Below, piece after piece: positions 37,558-49,600 of a DNA stretch of 64,000 nt. The position numbers were made by a program, and so were the translations under genes. The notes below the pieces were generated by a model, which was given only the letters and a program-made list of their open reading frames with translations, did not search any database and had not been told where the DNA came from. Source of the DNA: Carya illinoinensis (taxonomy: Eukaryota > Streptophyta > Magnoliopsida > Fagales > Juglandaceae); the NCBI RefSeq assembly GCF_018687715.1, contig NC_056765.1:3410001-3474000 (forward strand), given 5' to 3'. The first letter of the stretch is position 1; every line of letters begins with the position of its first letter.

Positions 37558-38010
37558 ATGGCTAAGCAATTCTCTTCCACTAATGTTCCAGACTTGAATC
37601 AGGAACCATTGACACATCAATCATCAATCTTCTCTCCTGAGGCCGTTAATACCATGATAGGAGCAGTGAACTGTTTTTCTAGTAAGGCTGATTCTGAGAT
37701 TATTGCAGAATCAAGAATGCTCAGTAGTCAATATGCTGCATCTATTATGATCATGTCTCGGAGGTTAATGGCGAGGGTGAGTGAGATTGATCATCTTAAC
37801 ATGCAAATATCTGAGTTACGACAGAAGCTTGCTAATAAGGATAGTGAGAATAAAAGGTTAAAGCAAGAAAACTAAGAGTTGAAAAAATTTACAGATTGGT
37901 ATGCTCATGATCTGCAACCACGAATAGAGGAGCTGGAACGAGAAATGGTTCAGATACAAGGTCAACATCGGCAGATAACAGCAGAAGTTCATCGTTTACT
38001 AGAAAAATAG
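37558..38010 (+). pseudogene. Antisense ORF 1 of Copia-B, coiled-coil protein with DLNxxP motif
   Basis: On the strand opposite gag-pol, a 150-codon frame begins MAKQFSSTNVPDLNQEPL and ends RLLEK. One TAA (37873-37875), probably a mutated Gln codon, interrupts it; the frame is otherwise open on both sides. The second half is a predicted coiled coil (ISELRQKLANKDSENKRL, then IEELEREMVQIQGQ). Residues 12-17, DLNQEP, fit the DLNxxP form of the plant EAR repression motif. A TATA-like box (CTATAAAAAAATG) lies at 37471, about 87 bp before the ATG, suggesting its own promoter. It resembles antisense ORF 2 in length and sequence. I know no family for it; function unknown. Confidence 0.6.
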
Positions 38011-38253
38011 GGACAATCTACTGTTAATCTCGCTGGGTTAGTAAGAAAACTTTTGACAATGTGTGTCCAGTATATCTTGTATTTATTTTGACTAAATAAG
38101 ATTTGAAGAGACAATAGTTTGTCTTATTCTTTATGCTATCTCTATAAAATCAGTCATAGAGTTCATCTAATCCGTATCAAGTTTTCTTCTCATCTCTATA
38201 ACTCATCTGCATTCCTTCAACATTCTCGTTTTAAGCCTTCTATTCTTTTCTCA

Positions 38254-38691
38254 ATGGCTCATTCTTCTAACATTTCTCTAGATCCATCCATGAGGCATTC
38301 TGCATCTCAACCTCCTGTCCTTTCTGCAGCTGCCATTGGTGCCATGTTGCAGCAAGAAAATAATAATTTGACTAATAAGTTAGATTCTGATGCTATTTAT
38401 GACTTGGTGAGTCTTGGGACTCGCTACTCTTCCTCTATTGTTGCTTTTTCTCAGCGGCTACAAGCCAAAAATCATGAAGTTGAAAAGCTCAAAGAACAAA
38501 TTGTTGTACTTCAACGAATTGTTCAAGAGTCTCACACAAGGGAAGGAATCATTCGGCAGAAGAATAAACAGTTGAAATCTTTATTAGATTCTTCATTCCG
38601 TTTACCGGTTCCCATGGATAAGAATGACATGATATTGTATGAAGAGAATGAGCGTCTCAAACATGAGGCTAAAAATCTCAAGTTTATGTAA
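38254..38691 (+). CDS. Antisense ORF 2 of Copia-B, coiled-coil protein, intact
   Basis: A 145-residue open frame starts MAHSSNISLDPSMRHSAS. An in-frame ATG at 38119 exists, but the TATA-like box TCTATAAAATC at 38141 lies downstream of it, so the ATG at 38254 is preferred. A long helix with heptads follows (KNHEVEKLKEQIVVLQRIV, QLKSLLDS, NERLKHEAKNLKFM). GTRYSSSIVAFSQRL aligns with SSQYAASIMIMSRRL of antisense ORF 1, so the two look like diverged duplicates. It ends 48 bp from the end of pol, tail to tail, so its transcript could pair with pol RNA if termination is leaky. No known domain recognised; function unknown. Confidence 0.6.
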   Translation: MAHSSNISLDPSMRHSASQPPVLSAAAIGAMLQQENNNLTNKLDSDAIYDLVSLGTRYSSSIVAFSQRLQAKNHEVEKLKEQIVVLQRIVQESHTREGIIRQKNKQLKSLLDSSFRLPVPMDKNDMILYEENERLKHEAKNLKFM

Positions 38692-38739
38692 AAGTATTTA
38701 AAAAATCTATCTCTATTTTTATTGATTATCGTCTATCTT

Positions 38740-41700
38740 TTAAGATATATTCATAGCATGCATCATACCTATTTCTCTTCTGATCATACATAATCTATCT
38801 TCTGGTAAAGGTTTTGTGAAAATATCTGCTAACTGATCGTGTGTGTTTGTGAATTCTAGTACTATATTGTCTTTCTGTACATGATCTCGAAGAAAATGAT
38901 ATCTTATTTCAATATGCTTAGTTCTAGAATGTTGTAGTGGGTTCTTTGAAAGATTTATAGCACTTGTATTATCACATTTGATTGGAATGTGATTATACTT
39001 GAGTTTAAAATTTTCAAGTTGTTGTTTCATGTAGAGAACTTGAGCACAACAACTACCAGCAGCAACATATTCTGCCTCAGCAGTAGATAGTGCAACAGAA
39101 ATTTATTTTTTACTAAACCAGGAAACTAGTGCATGACCTAAGAAATGGCATGCTCCGCTAGTGCTTTTTCGATCTATTTTACAGCCAGCATAATCTGCAT
39201 CTGTGTAGATGATTAGATCGAAAGATGTGTGCTTAGGGTACCATAACCCTAGGTTAATTGTACCACTAAGATATCTAAGAATGCGCTTAACTGCAATTAA
39301 ATGTGATTCTTTTGGAGATGATTGAAAGCGTGCACATAAGCACACACTAAACATAATATTTGGTCTACTAGCTATTAAATATAATAAGCTACCAATCATA
39401 CCTCGATATATTTTCGAGTCAACTGGCTTACCGGATTCATCTTTATCAAGTTTAGTTGATGGGCTCATTGGTGTTCCAATTTCCTTAGCATTTTCCATCC
39501 CAAACTTCTTCAGTAATTTCCTAATATATCTTGATTGATTGATGAATGTCCCACTTTTTGCTTGCTTAATTTGCAATCCGAGAAAGAATGTAAGTTCTCC
39601 CATCATGCTCATCTCAAATTCTTCCTGCACAGTCTTAGTAAAAACTTGACACATATTTTCATTAGTAGCACCGAATATTATATCATCAACATAAATCTGA
39701 ATCAAAATAATATCATCATTTTCATATTTAATGAAAAGAGTTGTGTCGATTTTTCCTCTTGAAAAACTTTTTTCAATCAAGAAACCACTAAGTCTTTCGT
39801 ACCAAGCTCTAGGAGCTTGTTTAAGTCCATATAGTGCTTTTGTGAGTTTGAAAACATGATTTGGGGAAATATGATTTTCAAAACCTGGAGGTTGCTCAAC
39901 ATATACCTCTTCATTTATAAAACCATTTAAGAAAGCACTTTTAACATCCATTTGAAAAAGTTTGAAATCTTTATAACAAGCATATGCAAGTAGCATTCGA
40001 ATAGCTTCTAATCTTGCGACAGGTGCATATGTCTCATCATAATCGATTCCTTCTTCTTGATTAAAACCTTGGGCTACAAGTCGAGCCTTATTTCTAGTAA
40101 TGACTCCGGACTCATCTTTCTTGTTTCTAAAAATCCATTTTGTTCCAATAATAGTATGATTTTTGGGTCTAAGAACAAGTATCCAAACATCATTTCTTTC
40201 AAATTGATTCAACTCTTCTTGCATAGCTAGAATTCAAGATTCATCAAGAAGTGCGTCATCAATATTTTTGGGTTCAATTTGAGATAGAAAAGCAGTATGA
40301 TTGCAAATATTTCTAAAAGATGATCGAGTACTTACACTTTGTGAAGGTTCTCCCAAAATTTGTTCCACTGGATGATCCTTCACAAATTTCCACTGTTTAG
40401 TTGCATCTTGTATTAAATTTTGATGATCTTTCCTGATGGCTCCATGTTGAACTTCCTCTATTGTTTTCTCTTTGTTGAGATTGAGACATTTCGTATTATT
40501 TATACCTCCTGTTTCTTCATCAATAGATTTCTTGGAGAGTGAAGAATTAGATTCATCAAATACTACATGCATAGATTCTTGTACAGTCAAAGTCTTTTTA
40601 TTGAATACTCTATAAGCTTTACTATTAGTAGAATACCCGAGAAAGATACCTTCATCAGATTTTGCATCAAATTTGTCTAAATTATCCATGTCATTCAAAA
40701 TAAAACATTTGCATCCAAATACATGAAAGTAACCAATATTGGGCTTTTTCTCATTCCAAAGCTCATAGGGGGTTTTATCTAACTTAGACCTTAGCATAAC
40801 TCTATTTATAACATAACATGCAGTACTTACCGCTTCGGCCCAAAAATAATTAGGCAAGTTGTTCTCATTGAGCATTGTTCTTGCCATCTCTTGAAGAAAT
40901 CTATTTTTCCTCTCTACTATCCCATTTTGCTGAGGAGTTCGTGGAGCAGAAAAATTATGCACAAAACCGTTTTCATCACAAAATATTTCAATATTTTTAT
41001 TAACAAACTCTTTTCCCCTATCATTTCGGATACTTGAAATAGTATAGCCCTTTTCATTTTGAATTCTCTTACATAACTTGGTAAAGGCATTATGTGCCTC
41101 ATCTTTATGAGTAAGAAAAATGACCCAAGTATATCTAGAGAAATCATCAACAATAACAAATGCATAATATTTTCCTCCTAGACTTGCAACTCTCTTTGGT
41201 CCAAAAAGATCCATGTGTATCAGTTACAATGGTCTAATAGTGAAAATATGTTTCTTAGTTTTAAAAGAAGTTTTTGTTTGTTTACCAAATTGACATGCAT
41301 CACAAATTTTGTCTTTAAGAAAATATGTTTTTGGTAAACCTCTCACAAAATCATTTTTTGAAAGTTTGGAAATAAGTTCCATGTTGGCATGACCTAATCT
41401 TCTATGTCATAACCAACTAGTTTCATTTTGAGCTGAAAAGCAAATAGCATCTTGTGAGGTAATTTCTTCAAAATCAATTGTATAAACATTATTGTTTCTA
41501 AAAGCAATAAAACAAATATTACAATCATGATCATTCAAAATAATGCACTTATCCATTTTGAAAGTAACTGTAAATCCTTTATCACATAATTGACTTATGC
41601 TCAAAAGATTATGTTTTAGACCTTCAACAAGTAGAACATATTCAATTATGAGAGAAGATTCATTACCAATTTTACTTATTCCCACGATCTTCCCTTTCGA

Positions 41701-41829
41701 GTTGTCTTCAAATGTCACGTGTCGTTCTTCTTTAGATCTAAGATCAAAGAACTTAGTCTTGTCTCCCGCCATGTGTCTTGAACATCCACTATCTAAAAAC
41801 CATTTATTTTTGCTTGTGGAAGACTTCAT
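38740..41829 (-). pseudogene. Copia-B pol: protease, integrase, reverse transcriptase, RNase H
   Basis: Minus-strand domains in order. Protease with WFLDSGCSRHMAGD (41407-41829). Gag-pre-integrase and integrase with MDLFGPKRVASLGG and FVIVDDFSRYTWV, then GIVERKNRFLQEMARTML (40234-41223). Reverse transcriptase with [22 protein letters not shown], the catalytic YVDD followed by IIFGAT, and [11 protein letters not shown] (39106-40233). RNase H with [16 protein letters not shown] and TKHIEIRYHFLRDHV (38740 to about 39250). In-frame stops: TGA at 41407-41409 and 40234-40236 where the family has Trp, TAA at 41224-41226, and TAA at 39103-39105. No large deletion, so loss of function is by point mutation. 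Confidence 0.92.
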
Positions 41830-42007
41830 GCATACCTATAAAAACAATTAAAATGATTTTTCTTGGTAACCAAGTTCTTTGGGTCATTTATTTATTAGTA
41901 TTAGAATAAACAAGATTTTTAGGTACCCATATGGCCCTAATAGTCATTGTATGATTTTTTCTAATAGGACAAGTATGATAATTATGACCATTTCTATTAC
42001 AAAAATT

Positions 42008-43522
42008 TCAAATAGCATGTGACATATATGAAAAACTTGAATGATTATAATAATATCCTTTTTTAATAAAATTATTTTTATGAAAAGAATTTTGAATATT
42101 AGTCTTTGATGTAGAATGATTATCAAAGAAATTTTTATAAGATTTGTATTTTTGTTTTGGCATATATCCCAAACCTGTCTTGTCAAAAACACATCTTTGA
42201 CTACTAAGAAATTTTTTAAAATTTCTTTTTCCATTCGTAAAGTTTTCAACAATATTTTCTAAATCGGTTTTCTTCTTATTCAATTCAAGATTTTCATCTT
42301 TCAAAATGATACTTTCTTTTCTTAAAATTTCAATTTCGTTTGTTAAAGAAGAATTTTTCTTTTTCAAAACAGTATACTTGATACCCAATTTTTCAAATTC
42401 CTCATATACCTCTTCTAAAACATTTTGCAATTCTTCATATGAAGGATCTTCAATATTATCAAGATTTGTTACCTCAATGTCATCTTTAGCCATAAGACAA
42501 AGATTTGCTGATTTTCCATTGCTTGCTTCACTATCTGAACTACTTGAATCATCATCCCATGTAGCTTTCATTGCTTTCTTGCCCTTGTTTCGATCTTTTT
42601 TTAGCAGAGGACAATCTGGTTTGATATGACCAGGTTTATTGCATTTATAACAAATTAAAGTGTCATTTTTACCTGAATCTTTCTTGGAAAACTTTTTGAA
42701 AGATTTCCTTGGAAGAGTTCTATTTTTCTTCAAGAACCTCTGAATTCTTCTTGTTATCATCGCAACTTCTTCATCTTTATCTTCATTTTCCTCATCTTCA
42801 TCACTTTCACTTTCATGAGGAACGGCTTTAAGTGCTAAGCTCTTCTTTGGCTTTCCTTCTTCTTCTCCTCTTTTCAATGTGTACTCAAGGGTGATAAGTG
42901 ACCCGATGAGTTCATTGACTTCGAGCTTCTTGAGGTCTCTAGTTTCAAGAATCGCTGTCACTTTTGATTCCCAGCGTTTTGGTAGAGAGTTGAGAATTTT
43001 TCTTACTATCTCCACCTTGGAATAAACTTTGCCAAGAGCTGTCAAGCTGTTTATGATGTTAGTAAAACGAGTGTGCATACTAGAAATAGATTCATCATCA
43101 TTCATCTTAAACATTTCATATTCATGAGTAAGAATATAAATTTTTGATACCTTGACTTGCGGAGTTCTTTCATAAGTAATTTTCAAGTTATCCCAAATTT
43201 CTTTTGCCGTAGCACAAGTTATTATTCTATTAAACTCATTTCCATTGAGAACATTAAATAATAAATTCATAGCAGTTAAATTCAAAGTATAAAGTCTATC
43301 GTCTTCACGATTAGACTCTTCTTCTTCCTTTTTGACCTTTACTCTATCAACCACTTTTGTTGGAATATAAGGTCCATTTACAATACATTTCCAGATTTCT
43401 CGACCTTGAGCCTGAAGGAATATTCTCATTCTAACTTTCCAGAATGAGTAATTATCTCCACAAAAGAGTGGAGGCCGACTGCTAGATTGACCTTCACCAA
43501 ACGAAACTAAAATGTTAGCCAT
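42008..43522 (-). CDS. Copia-B gag polyprotein
   Basis: The 504-residue frame starts MANILVSFGEGQSSSRPPLF at the expected distance from the primer site. It has a UBN2-type Gag core (FWKVRMRIFLQAQG, then ATAKEIWDNLKITYE and ILNSLPKRWESKVTAI) and one CCHC zinc knuckle, CYKCNKPGHIKPDC, at about residue 290-305. An acidic stretch (ESDEDEENEDKDEE) precedes the knuckle. It ends at TGA (42008-42010), but the same frame continues with a second knuckle-like CNRNGHNYHTC before another stop, so the TGA may be a mutation within a longer gag-pol. Gag would form the particle that packages element RNA. Confidence 0.85.
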   Translation of the reverse strand: MANILVSFGEGQSSSRPPLFCGDNYSFWKVRMRIFLQAQGREIWKCIVNGPYIPTKVVDRVKVKKEEEESNREDDRLYTLNLTAMNLLFNVLNGNEFNRIITCATAKEIWDNLKITYERTPQVKVSKIYILTHEYEMFKMNDDESISSMHTRFTNIINSLTALGKVYSKVEIVRKILNSLPKRWESKVTAILETRDLKKLEVNELIGSLITLEYTLKRGEEEGKPKKSLALKAVPHESESDEDEENEDKDEEVAMITRRIQRFLKKNRTLPRKSFKKFSKKDSGKNDTLICYKCNKPGHIKPDCPLLKKDRNKGKKAMKATWDDDSSSSDSEASNGKSANLCLMAKDDIEVTNLDNIEDPSYEELQNVLEEVYEEFEKLGIKYTVLKKKNSSLTNEIEILRKESIILKDENLELNKKKTDLENIVENFTNGKRNFKKFLSSQRCVFDKTGLGYMPKQKYKSYKNFFDNHSTSKTNIQNSFHKNNFIKKGYYYNHSSFSYMSHAI

Positions 43523-43581
43523 AAGATCTTAACTCAAAAGATAGTTAGTCTTATAATAGAGATCTTAGTTCTGATACTAAT

Positions 43582-44921
43582 TGTTGCCCAAATGACTAAC
43601 ACAAGAGGGGGGTGAATTGAGTTGTATTAAAAAAAATAACAATTATAAATCAAATATATAATATAAAATATAAACAAAATATGAAATAACAATAAATATA
43701 AAGAGTAAGGGTAAGAGAGAAGCAAACTCAGTATGTTAACGAGGTTCGGCCCCACTACCTACGTCCTCGCCTCAAGCTACCCCTTGAAGATTCCCAAATT
43801 CACTATTCAACCTCATTCAGGTGGAGATAGAAACCTATTACACCTTTGAACAACACCGCTACAAAGGATCCGTGTAGAACACCCTCTACACTTGCAATCA
43901 CCTTACACGTGGTGATTCAACTATTTCCCGTGTAGAATACTTTCTACACGCACAAGGGTTATACACACCTTTTTTCTGATACAAAAGCTGATAGTGGGTA
44001 GGTTATCAGAAAACACCCCTCAATGAGTGAAATAAGAACAATACAGCGCAAACTATATCTCTCAAAATGAACAAGGATTAAGGCTCAATGCTTATAGAAG
44101 AGAGAATGAAAACTTTGAATGAATGTTGTATGCTCTTGGTGTTGTGAATGTGAAACTCTCAAATGATCTATTTATAGGCATATGAGACTTCATATTCAAA
44201 TTTAAAAAGATTCACATGTCAAAGACAACATCATTCACTTTTTCAAAAAATTCAAATAAAATGTTCTTCTTTTTTAATTGTCAAAGACAACATCATTCAC
44301 TTTTTCAAAAAAATCAAACCTAATTTTTTACTTTTGGCATATGACAAAATGAGTACACTTTCATTTTAAAAAAAAATTCAAACCTAATCTTTTACTTTTT
44401 TTATATGACAAAATGAGCACACTTTATTTTTCAAATTTTTCAAACAAAATCATCTACCTTTTATATAAGTCTAAAAAAGCATCAATCACTTTTGAAAATA
44501 TTCAAATAAAACATGCACATGTGAAAGATGACAATCAATTATCTTTAATATTTTCAAAGTTCAACCCTTTAATCAAAGCATGCACATGCAAAAGATGACA
44601 ATCAATCATCTTTCAAAATTTTCAAATTTAATTTTCAAAAATATTCATGCACATGTAGAAAATGTATTTTAATGCTTTATGATAAAATATTAATTTTGAG
44701 CATTAATCCTAATTTCGAATTTTAAGAGATTTACAACATTACTCTATGACTTTAATGTGAACTTGTTTCCTTCTTGCTCATGCTTGGTTCTTTGATGTGC
44801 TTGATTCCATTGTGTGAACAACTTGAGCTTGAAACTCCTTTATTCTTTGAATTCATTTGTTATCATCAAAATCCATGTGTAGATTTATAATCACATGAAA
44901 CTTGAAACCTTGAGTTCAACA
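43582..44921 (-). repeat. Copia-B LTR, right copy (5' LTR)
   Basis: 1340 bp, beginning TGTTGCCCAAATG and ending GAGTTCAACA on the plus strand. It aligns with the left copy throughout, including the internal tandem repeats. The element promoter should lie here, on the minus strand. The TSD copy TGTAG follows at 44922-44926. Confidence 0.93.
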
Positions 44922-44926
44922 TGTAG

Positions 44927-45459
44927 TTTTCAAAAGTTAAGTTTTAAATTTAGGTTTCAAATTTAGATTTTTTGATCTGGTATGTATTTACTTAGGTTTT
45001 TAAAGCAGTTTGAGTTTTCATATTTTCAATTCTGCAAGTTCAATATCCAAGGTAAACATTGGGGCAATGCATCCTTCGGCTTAGTTCCATCTCTCTTATT
45101 AAAGAGTGTATTATAACTTAAAAGTCTTTTGAAAATCTTCCTAAAAAATGCAAACTATAATTAAGAAGCAAGGTTTTGTAGAACATAAAAAAATTTGAGT
45201 GCGTTTCTACCAACCATTTTTGGTATCATAGGCCCTTTAATGGCGGAACCAAAGGTGAATAATTGTTGGTGGTTGGGTGGTGTGTACATGTCGGGAAAGA
45301 CAGAAAATGAATTACGCACACATATACAAACGTATATAGTTTGGAGTACATGTGTATGTGTAAATAAACATAAAGCTTAATCTTACCTCAGTACTTAGTG
45401 AAGATCTAGTTAAATCAAACATATGTTTTTTGTGTTTTGTTAAGCTTAAAAAGCATTCA
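44927..45459. other. Non-coding spacer
   Basis: The sequence continues the DNA that lay beside 35762 before Copia-B inserted. Short open frames here (for example at 45195-45380) resemble nothing known and have no gene context. Confidence 0.5.
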
Positions 45460-46670
45460 TGTTCTCGCTTCATTGGGTTGTACTGATTCTAGATTAGAAA
45501 ACTTCTTTCATGAATATTGGTATCCAAGACGTAGGCTCAGCATATAAACTCTGCAACTAAGTATTCTCCTGCACGTTGTACGTCATAATTAACCCTTTCC
45601 AATATTTCTCAAACTCCTCTATTGTTTGAGAGTCATATACACAATTTAATAACTGACTTTTCAACCTAGTTTTGTATGCTCCATGTGAATTGAGCTTCTC
45701 ATGTACTTTTTTCAATATATGTCATAAGTAAAATCTGTGTTGGCTATTTGAAAAGAAGAGTGCAATCACATTTTTTATGGTTCTATCTTGATTTGTGATA
45801 ATAACTTCGAAATTTCACCATCCATACAATTCAACCAAGTCTAAAACAAATATGTAAGCATTTTTGTATCCTCACTAGAAATTAATCATACCCCCAAAAG
45901 AATTGACTAACCATGGTGGTTTACACCAACAAACAATGCAAACAGCACCCCATATTTGTTTATCAAATATGTGACGTCAAATATGACGACATCATCGAAA
46001 TATTTGTAGGCTGTCATACTTCATGCATCCATCCATAAAACATTCATCAACCTCCCGTCATCATCCATATCTATTAGTGAAAAGAATCTGTCATTCTTGT
46101 ATTGCATTCTAACAAAATACTCATTGAGGGCTTCAACACCACCTTTCTTAAGTCGAAGGTGACATGCCTTATCAATGTAATTATGACAGTCTTTTTTATT
46201 AATACCAAGTTCTCAAACACATCCGCTTCTTACATAAGAGAGGCGAAACTTTTATTCATTCTAATACCAACTTGATTATTTGTATCTAACACTCACTTAA
46301 CAAACTCACTCACTTCTCTATTACAGCGAAAAAACCTCTACTTTTGTGGACTTAGGCCTTGATTGTGGGAATTGTGAACAATTAACACCTTCAACACACC
46401 TTCAATGAATGTAGCATTTACTTTTGCTTCACAGTCTGTCTTTGATGTCAGATGTTGCCTCGTGACATTTGACATCTAGTTCCGTGCCTTCCCGCCACAA
46501 GTACAACCTAATGTGGAATATCTAAGCCTCCCATACTCAAACCTATGACTCGTTTGTGTTATTATCCCAAAATTACATTGTTTCTCATATATTTTATAAT
46601 TTAAAAAAAACACTAAATTTTCTTTAGATTTAAACATCATCCCCTACTTCAGCTCCTCGATGATCTCGGC
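45460..46670 (-). pseudogene. FAR1-related sequence (FRS/MULE-derived) pseudogene
   Basis: Minus-strand reading recovers the family order. The FAR1 DNA-binding region has GMMFKSKENLVFF, GRLRYSTLGCTCGGKARN and HNSHNQGLSPQK with RFFRCNREVSEFV. The MULE transposase-like core has AYKYFDDVVIFDVTYLINKY minus its last residue, ALFVGVNHHG, ILLGV and LISSEDTK, then WLNCMDGEI and WIPIFMKEVF. FAR1/FHY3-type proteins are transcription factors derived from Mutator-like transposases. At least ten stops and some shifts break it. No SWIM zinc finger is visible, so the 3' end is lost. No terminal repeats were found, so it may be a dead FRS gene or a MULE remnant. Confidence 0.75.
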
Positions 46671-49600
46671 CCCCTTAGTATGTACAGTATTTTGTGTTCT
46701 GGACTCATTGTCATCTTTGAATTCAACAGTATTATGAACAAAGGGCATAGACATACTTTTTTCACTACTCTCAAGTGTGGTGTTTTAAATTTCATCCACA
46801 TGGCTTTAACTTGCTGAGTGTAAACCAATCAAATGGTAGATTGATGAGTGAAATGGGGGCAGCAGATTGTATTGCATTTTACACCCACAACATGTTTTAA
46901 ATCGATTAGAAATATGGTAAAAAATAAGTGTACTACTTAACGAACGAACTTATCACATGACTAATCCATGTAGATGGGTTGGCATCAGGACAATGAACAA
47001 ATGATGGTAACTATGCATGTAGCATTGGTGGATGGCAGCCGTGCATATAGTTTGAGAAATCTAAATAAAATGATATTGATATCACCTAACATATAAACTA
47101 AATGATTATGAAATAAAGATGTAGTAATATAGTCTCACATCATTTGATTGAGTTATTTGTTCCTTTTTTACATGTGAAAGAAGAAAAATTAAATTTTAAA
47201 AAAAGCAACACATAGTATAGACATTATTAAAACAATCAAATAAACTTGATTTAATATTCACTTCACCTGGGTTGATGGATTGGTTGATGAATTTGCAGTA
47301 GGCATTGATCCATGTGGATAGAATAGTCTTGGTATTACTTACGAAACAAAATCAGTCATAATAATGGATAAAAATTAAATTTTAACTTTAATTAATAAAT
47401 ACTTAAATTGATGGATTTGTTGATGAATATGCGGTAGGAAGTGTTACGAAGATGTGTGTTCATTTTCTTTCTCCATCTAAAAAATATTTGATAAGTTTTT
47501 AGAAAATGACTTGAGCAATAAAACTTGCCGTACTTCATAAAATAATGACAAAAAAGTAGTGGAAGGAAACAACATGATCAAGTAGTAGTACTACTACTAC
47601 AGGCAACTCATTTTTTTCTCTTATGTTCCAATGGATACAATGAGTGTAAACTTGAAAATGAGAATGTTCACAAAAAGTTGTGGGGCCTTGAGAATTATAG
47701 ATAGATATTCAAATCTCCAATCAAACTCTGACGCAAATGTAAGCAATTTTAAATGGTTACTTATAAAAAAAAATAAAAAATAAAAAGGGAAACAAATGAA
47801 CTAAAATGTCAAAGAGTACACGCAGATAAATTAGCATCAACCCACCCTAAAATTTTAGGTCAATGGCTAGATGGGAATGTAGATAAATTAGCATTTCAGA
47901 AAGTGCAAAAGATTTTATCAGAAAGATGCTCGAGAGTTGAGAGGGACCCAACAAAAAGAATCTCTGCCCATTAAGTGCTATGTGAGTTTTTCATTCCTGA
48001 TATACTTGGTGCGTTGCTTGTAGAAATAGAAGTATCTGATGTCCTAGATTTTCTAGCGCCCTTGTATCTGAGTAAGCAATAACGACAAAGTTTGTGCATA
48101 GGTCACCCATGGGTTGTAGATGACGAAGTTGCTCGAGATAAACCTCTGGGTTCTGCAGTTTTGTCACGACAAGCAGTTCTCAGCAATGAATAAACTTAAA
48201 AAGATGGCTTTGCGGGTATATTTCTTTTCCCCCACAATAGTTCTTCCATTTACATTTTCAAATGGGTTTCTGTCTCAAAAATTAAAATATATTATCAAAA
48301 TGATAAAAAAGTGAACTTTCTTTCTTTAAGTAATCAAGAGTTTTATTAGCGAAAGCAGCAAGCATAGCCCATGTATAAAGTACATATACAAAAGAATCAA
48401 AAGATACATTTAAGTATGATTAAATTCTGATAGAAGAAAAATTAGCACATCAACCCATAGCTAAATGTTATAAAGTATATACAGATATTTGTGAGCCTAT
48501 CATTTAATACCACATCAAAAAATATTGACAAGATGATAATAAAAATGATGATAAATATATTTTTCTTTTTACGATAGGACAGACAAAATGAGTATGTGTC
48601 CATACAATATCATGAAAAAAGCATGATCTGTTGCTATTATACATAGAAACTTCCAAGTTATACTATGTGTCCCTTATGAGATATATGAGTGTTGGCTCAT
48701 GGTTATCTATAGTGAAGAAATTGGGCTTCTCTTTGTCTTAAAGATAAATATTTAGGGTGTTTTGAAGCTAGTTTTAACTCTTATGTTTGGACTTGTACCT
48801 AATAATGTAAGAGGAATGTTCCACATCATCCCACACCACACACTTTATATATTAAAATATTATTTTTTATTTTTTTTATTTTTATTTTATTTTATTCTTA
48901 TTAAACTAATTAAATTATTCTATTTATCATCCACACACTGCATGTTTATTATAGAAAAAATGAAAAAAAAATTAAAATAAGTGTGATATGTGAAGTGTGA
49001 AGATGACAAGAAAATTTTTCCATAATATAATATTAGCTAGTCTTTTGTCTTCCTTCATTCTTTAAGAATAAGATAAATAAATTTAATATAAGGTCTTTTG
49101 AATTTGAATGCAAACCTACGTTATCTCAAATTTTACGTTTTAATGTAACACATTTTTAAGTGTTTCTCTATTTAAATGAGTGACAGACAAAACTACTTAA
49201 AACTGTATAACGTCAATAAATATAGCCGTCTATTAAAATGAATGGCAGATAAAATTATTTGAACTATACAACATCAACAAATATATCAAGAAATGTCAAA
49301 ATTTAAGATAAAGAGCATAATATTTCTCTTCAAAATATTAAAGCTCCTAATAAACCTTATCAAACACAATTAGTTTAATCTCCAATATGAAAAAATGGAT
49401 AATTGTAATATTTTAAGTTTCACTTTATGAGATGTTGGCTATACATGAGATACGAATGACACGCTAACTAATGTTATTATTCATCCTAGTTGTTTTTATC
49501 TCTAGTCACATATGTTACATAACATATTTAAAAAAAAAAAAAATTCTATTAGGACAGGTTTGGATGCCCAAATAAGATACAAACTATATCATTTGAGCTG

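Larger units (their letters stand above)
35763..44921 (-). mobile_element. Copia-B: 9.16-kb Ty1/copia retrotransposon with extra antisense ORFs
   Basis: LTRs at 35763-37080 and 43582-44921 are flanked by the exact 5-bp duplication TGTAG (35758-35762 and 44922-44926). Orientation is minus. A degenerate Met-tRNA primer site (TTAGTATCAGAAC) adjoins the right LTR, and a purine-rich tract (complement of ATCTCCTCCTTTTTG) adjoins the left. Gag and pol lie on minus, in the order gag, protease, integrase, reverse transcriptase, RNase H, but carry several stops. Between pol and the 3' LTR are about 1.65 kb of extra sequence holding two plus-strand ORFs. The LTRs look only a few percent diverged, with an 18-bp indel near 44790, so insertion is of moderate age. 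Confidence 0.93.
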
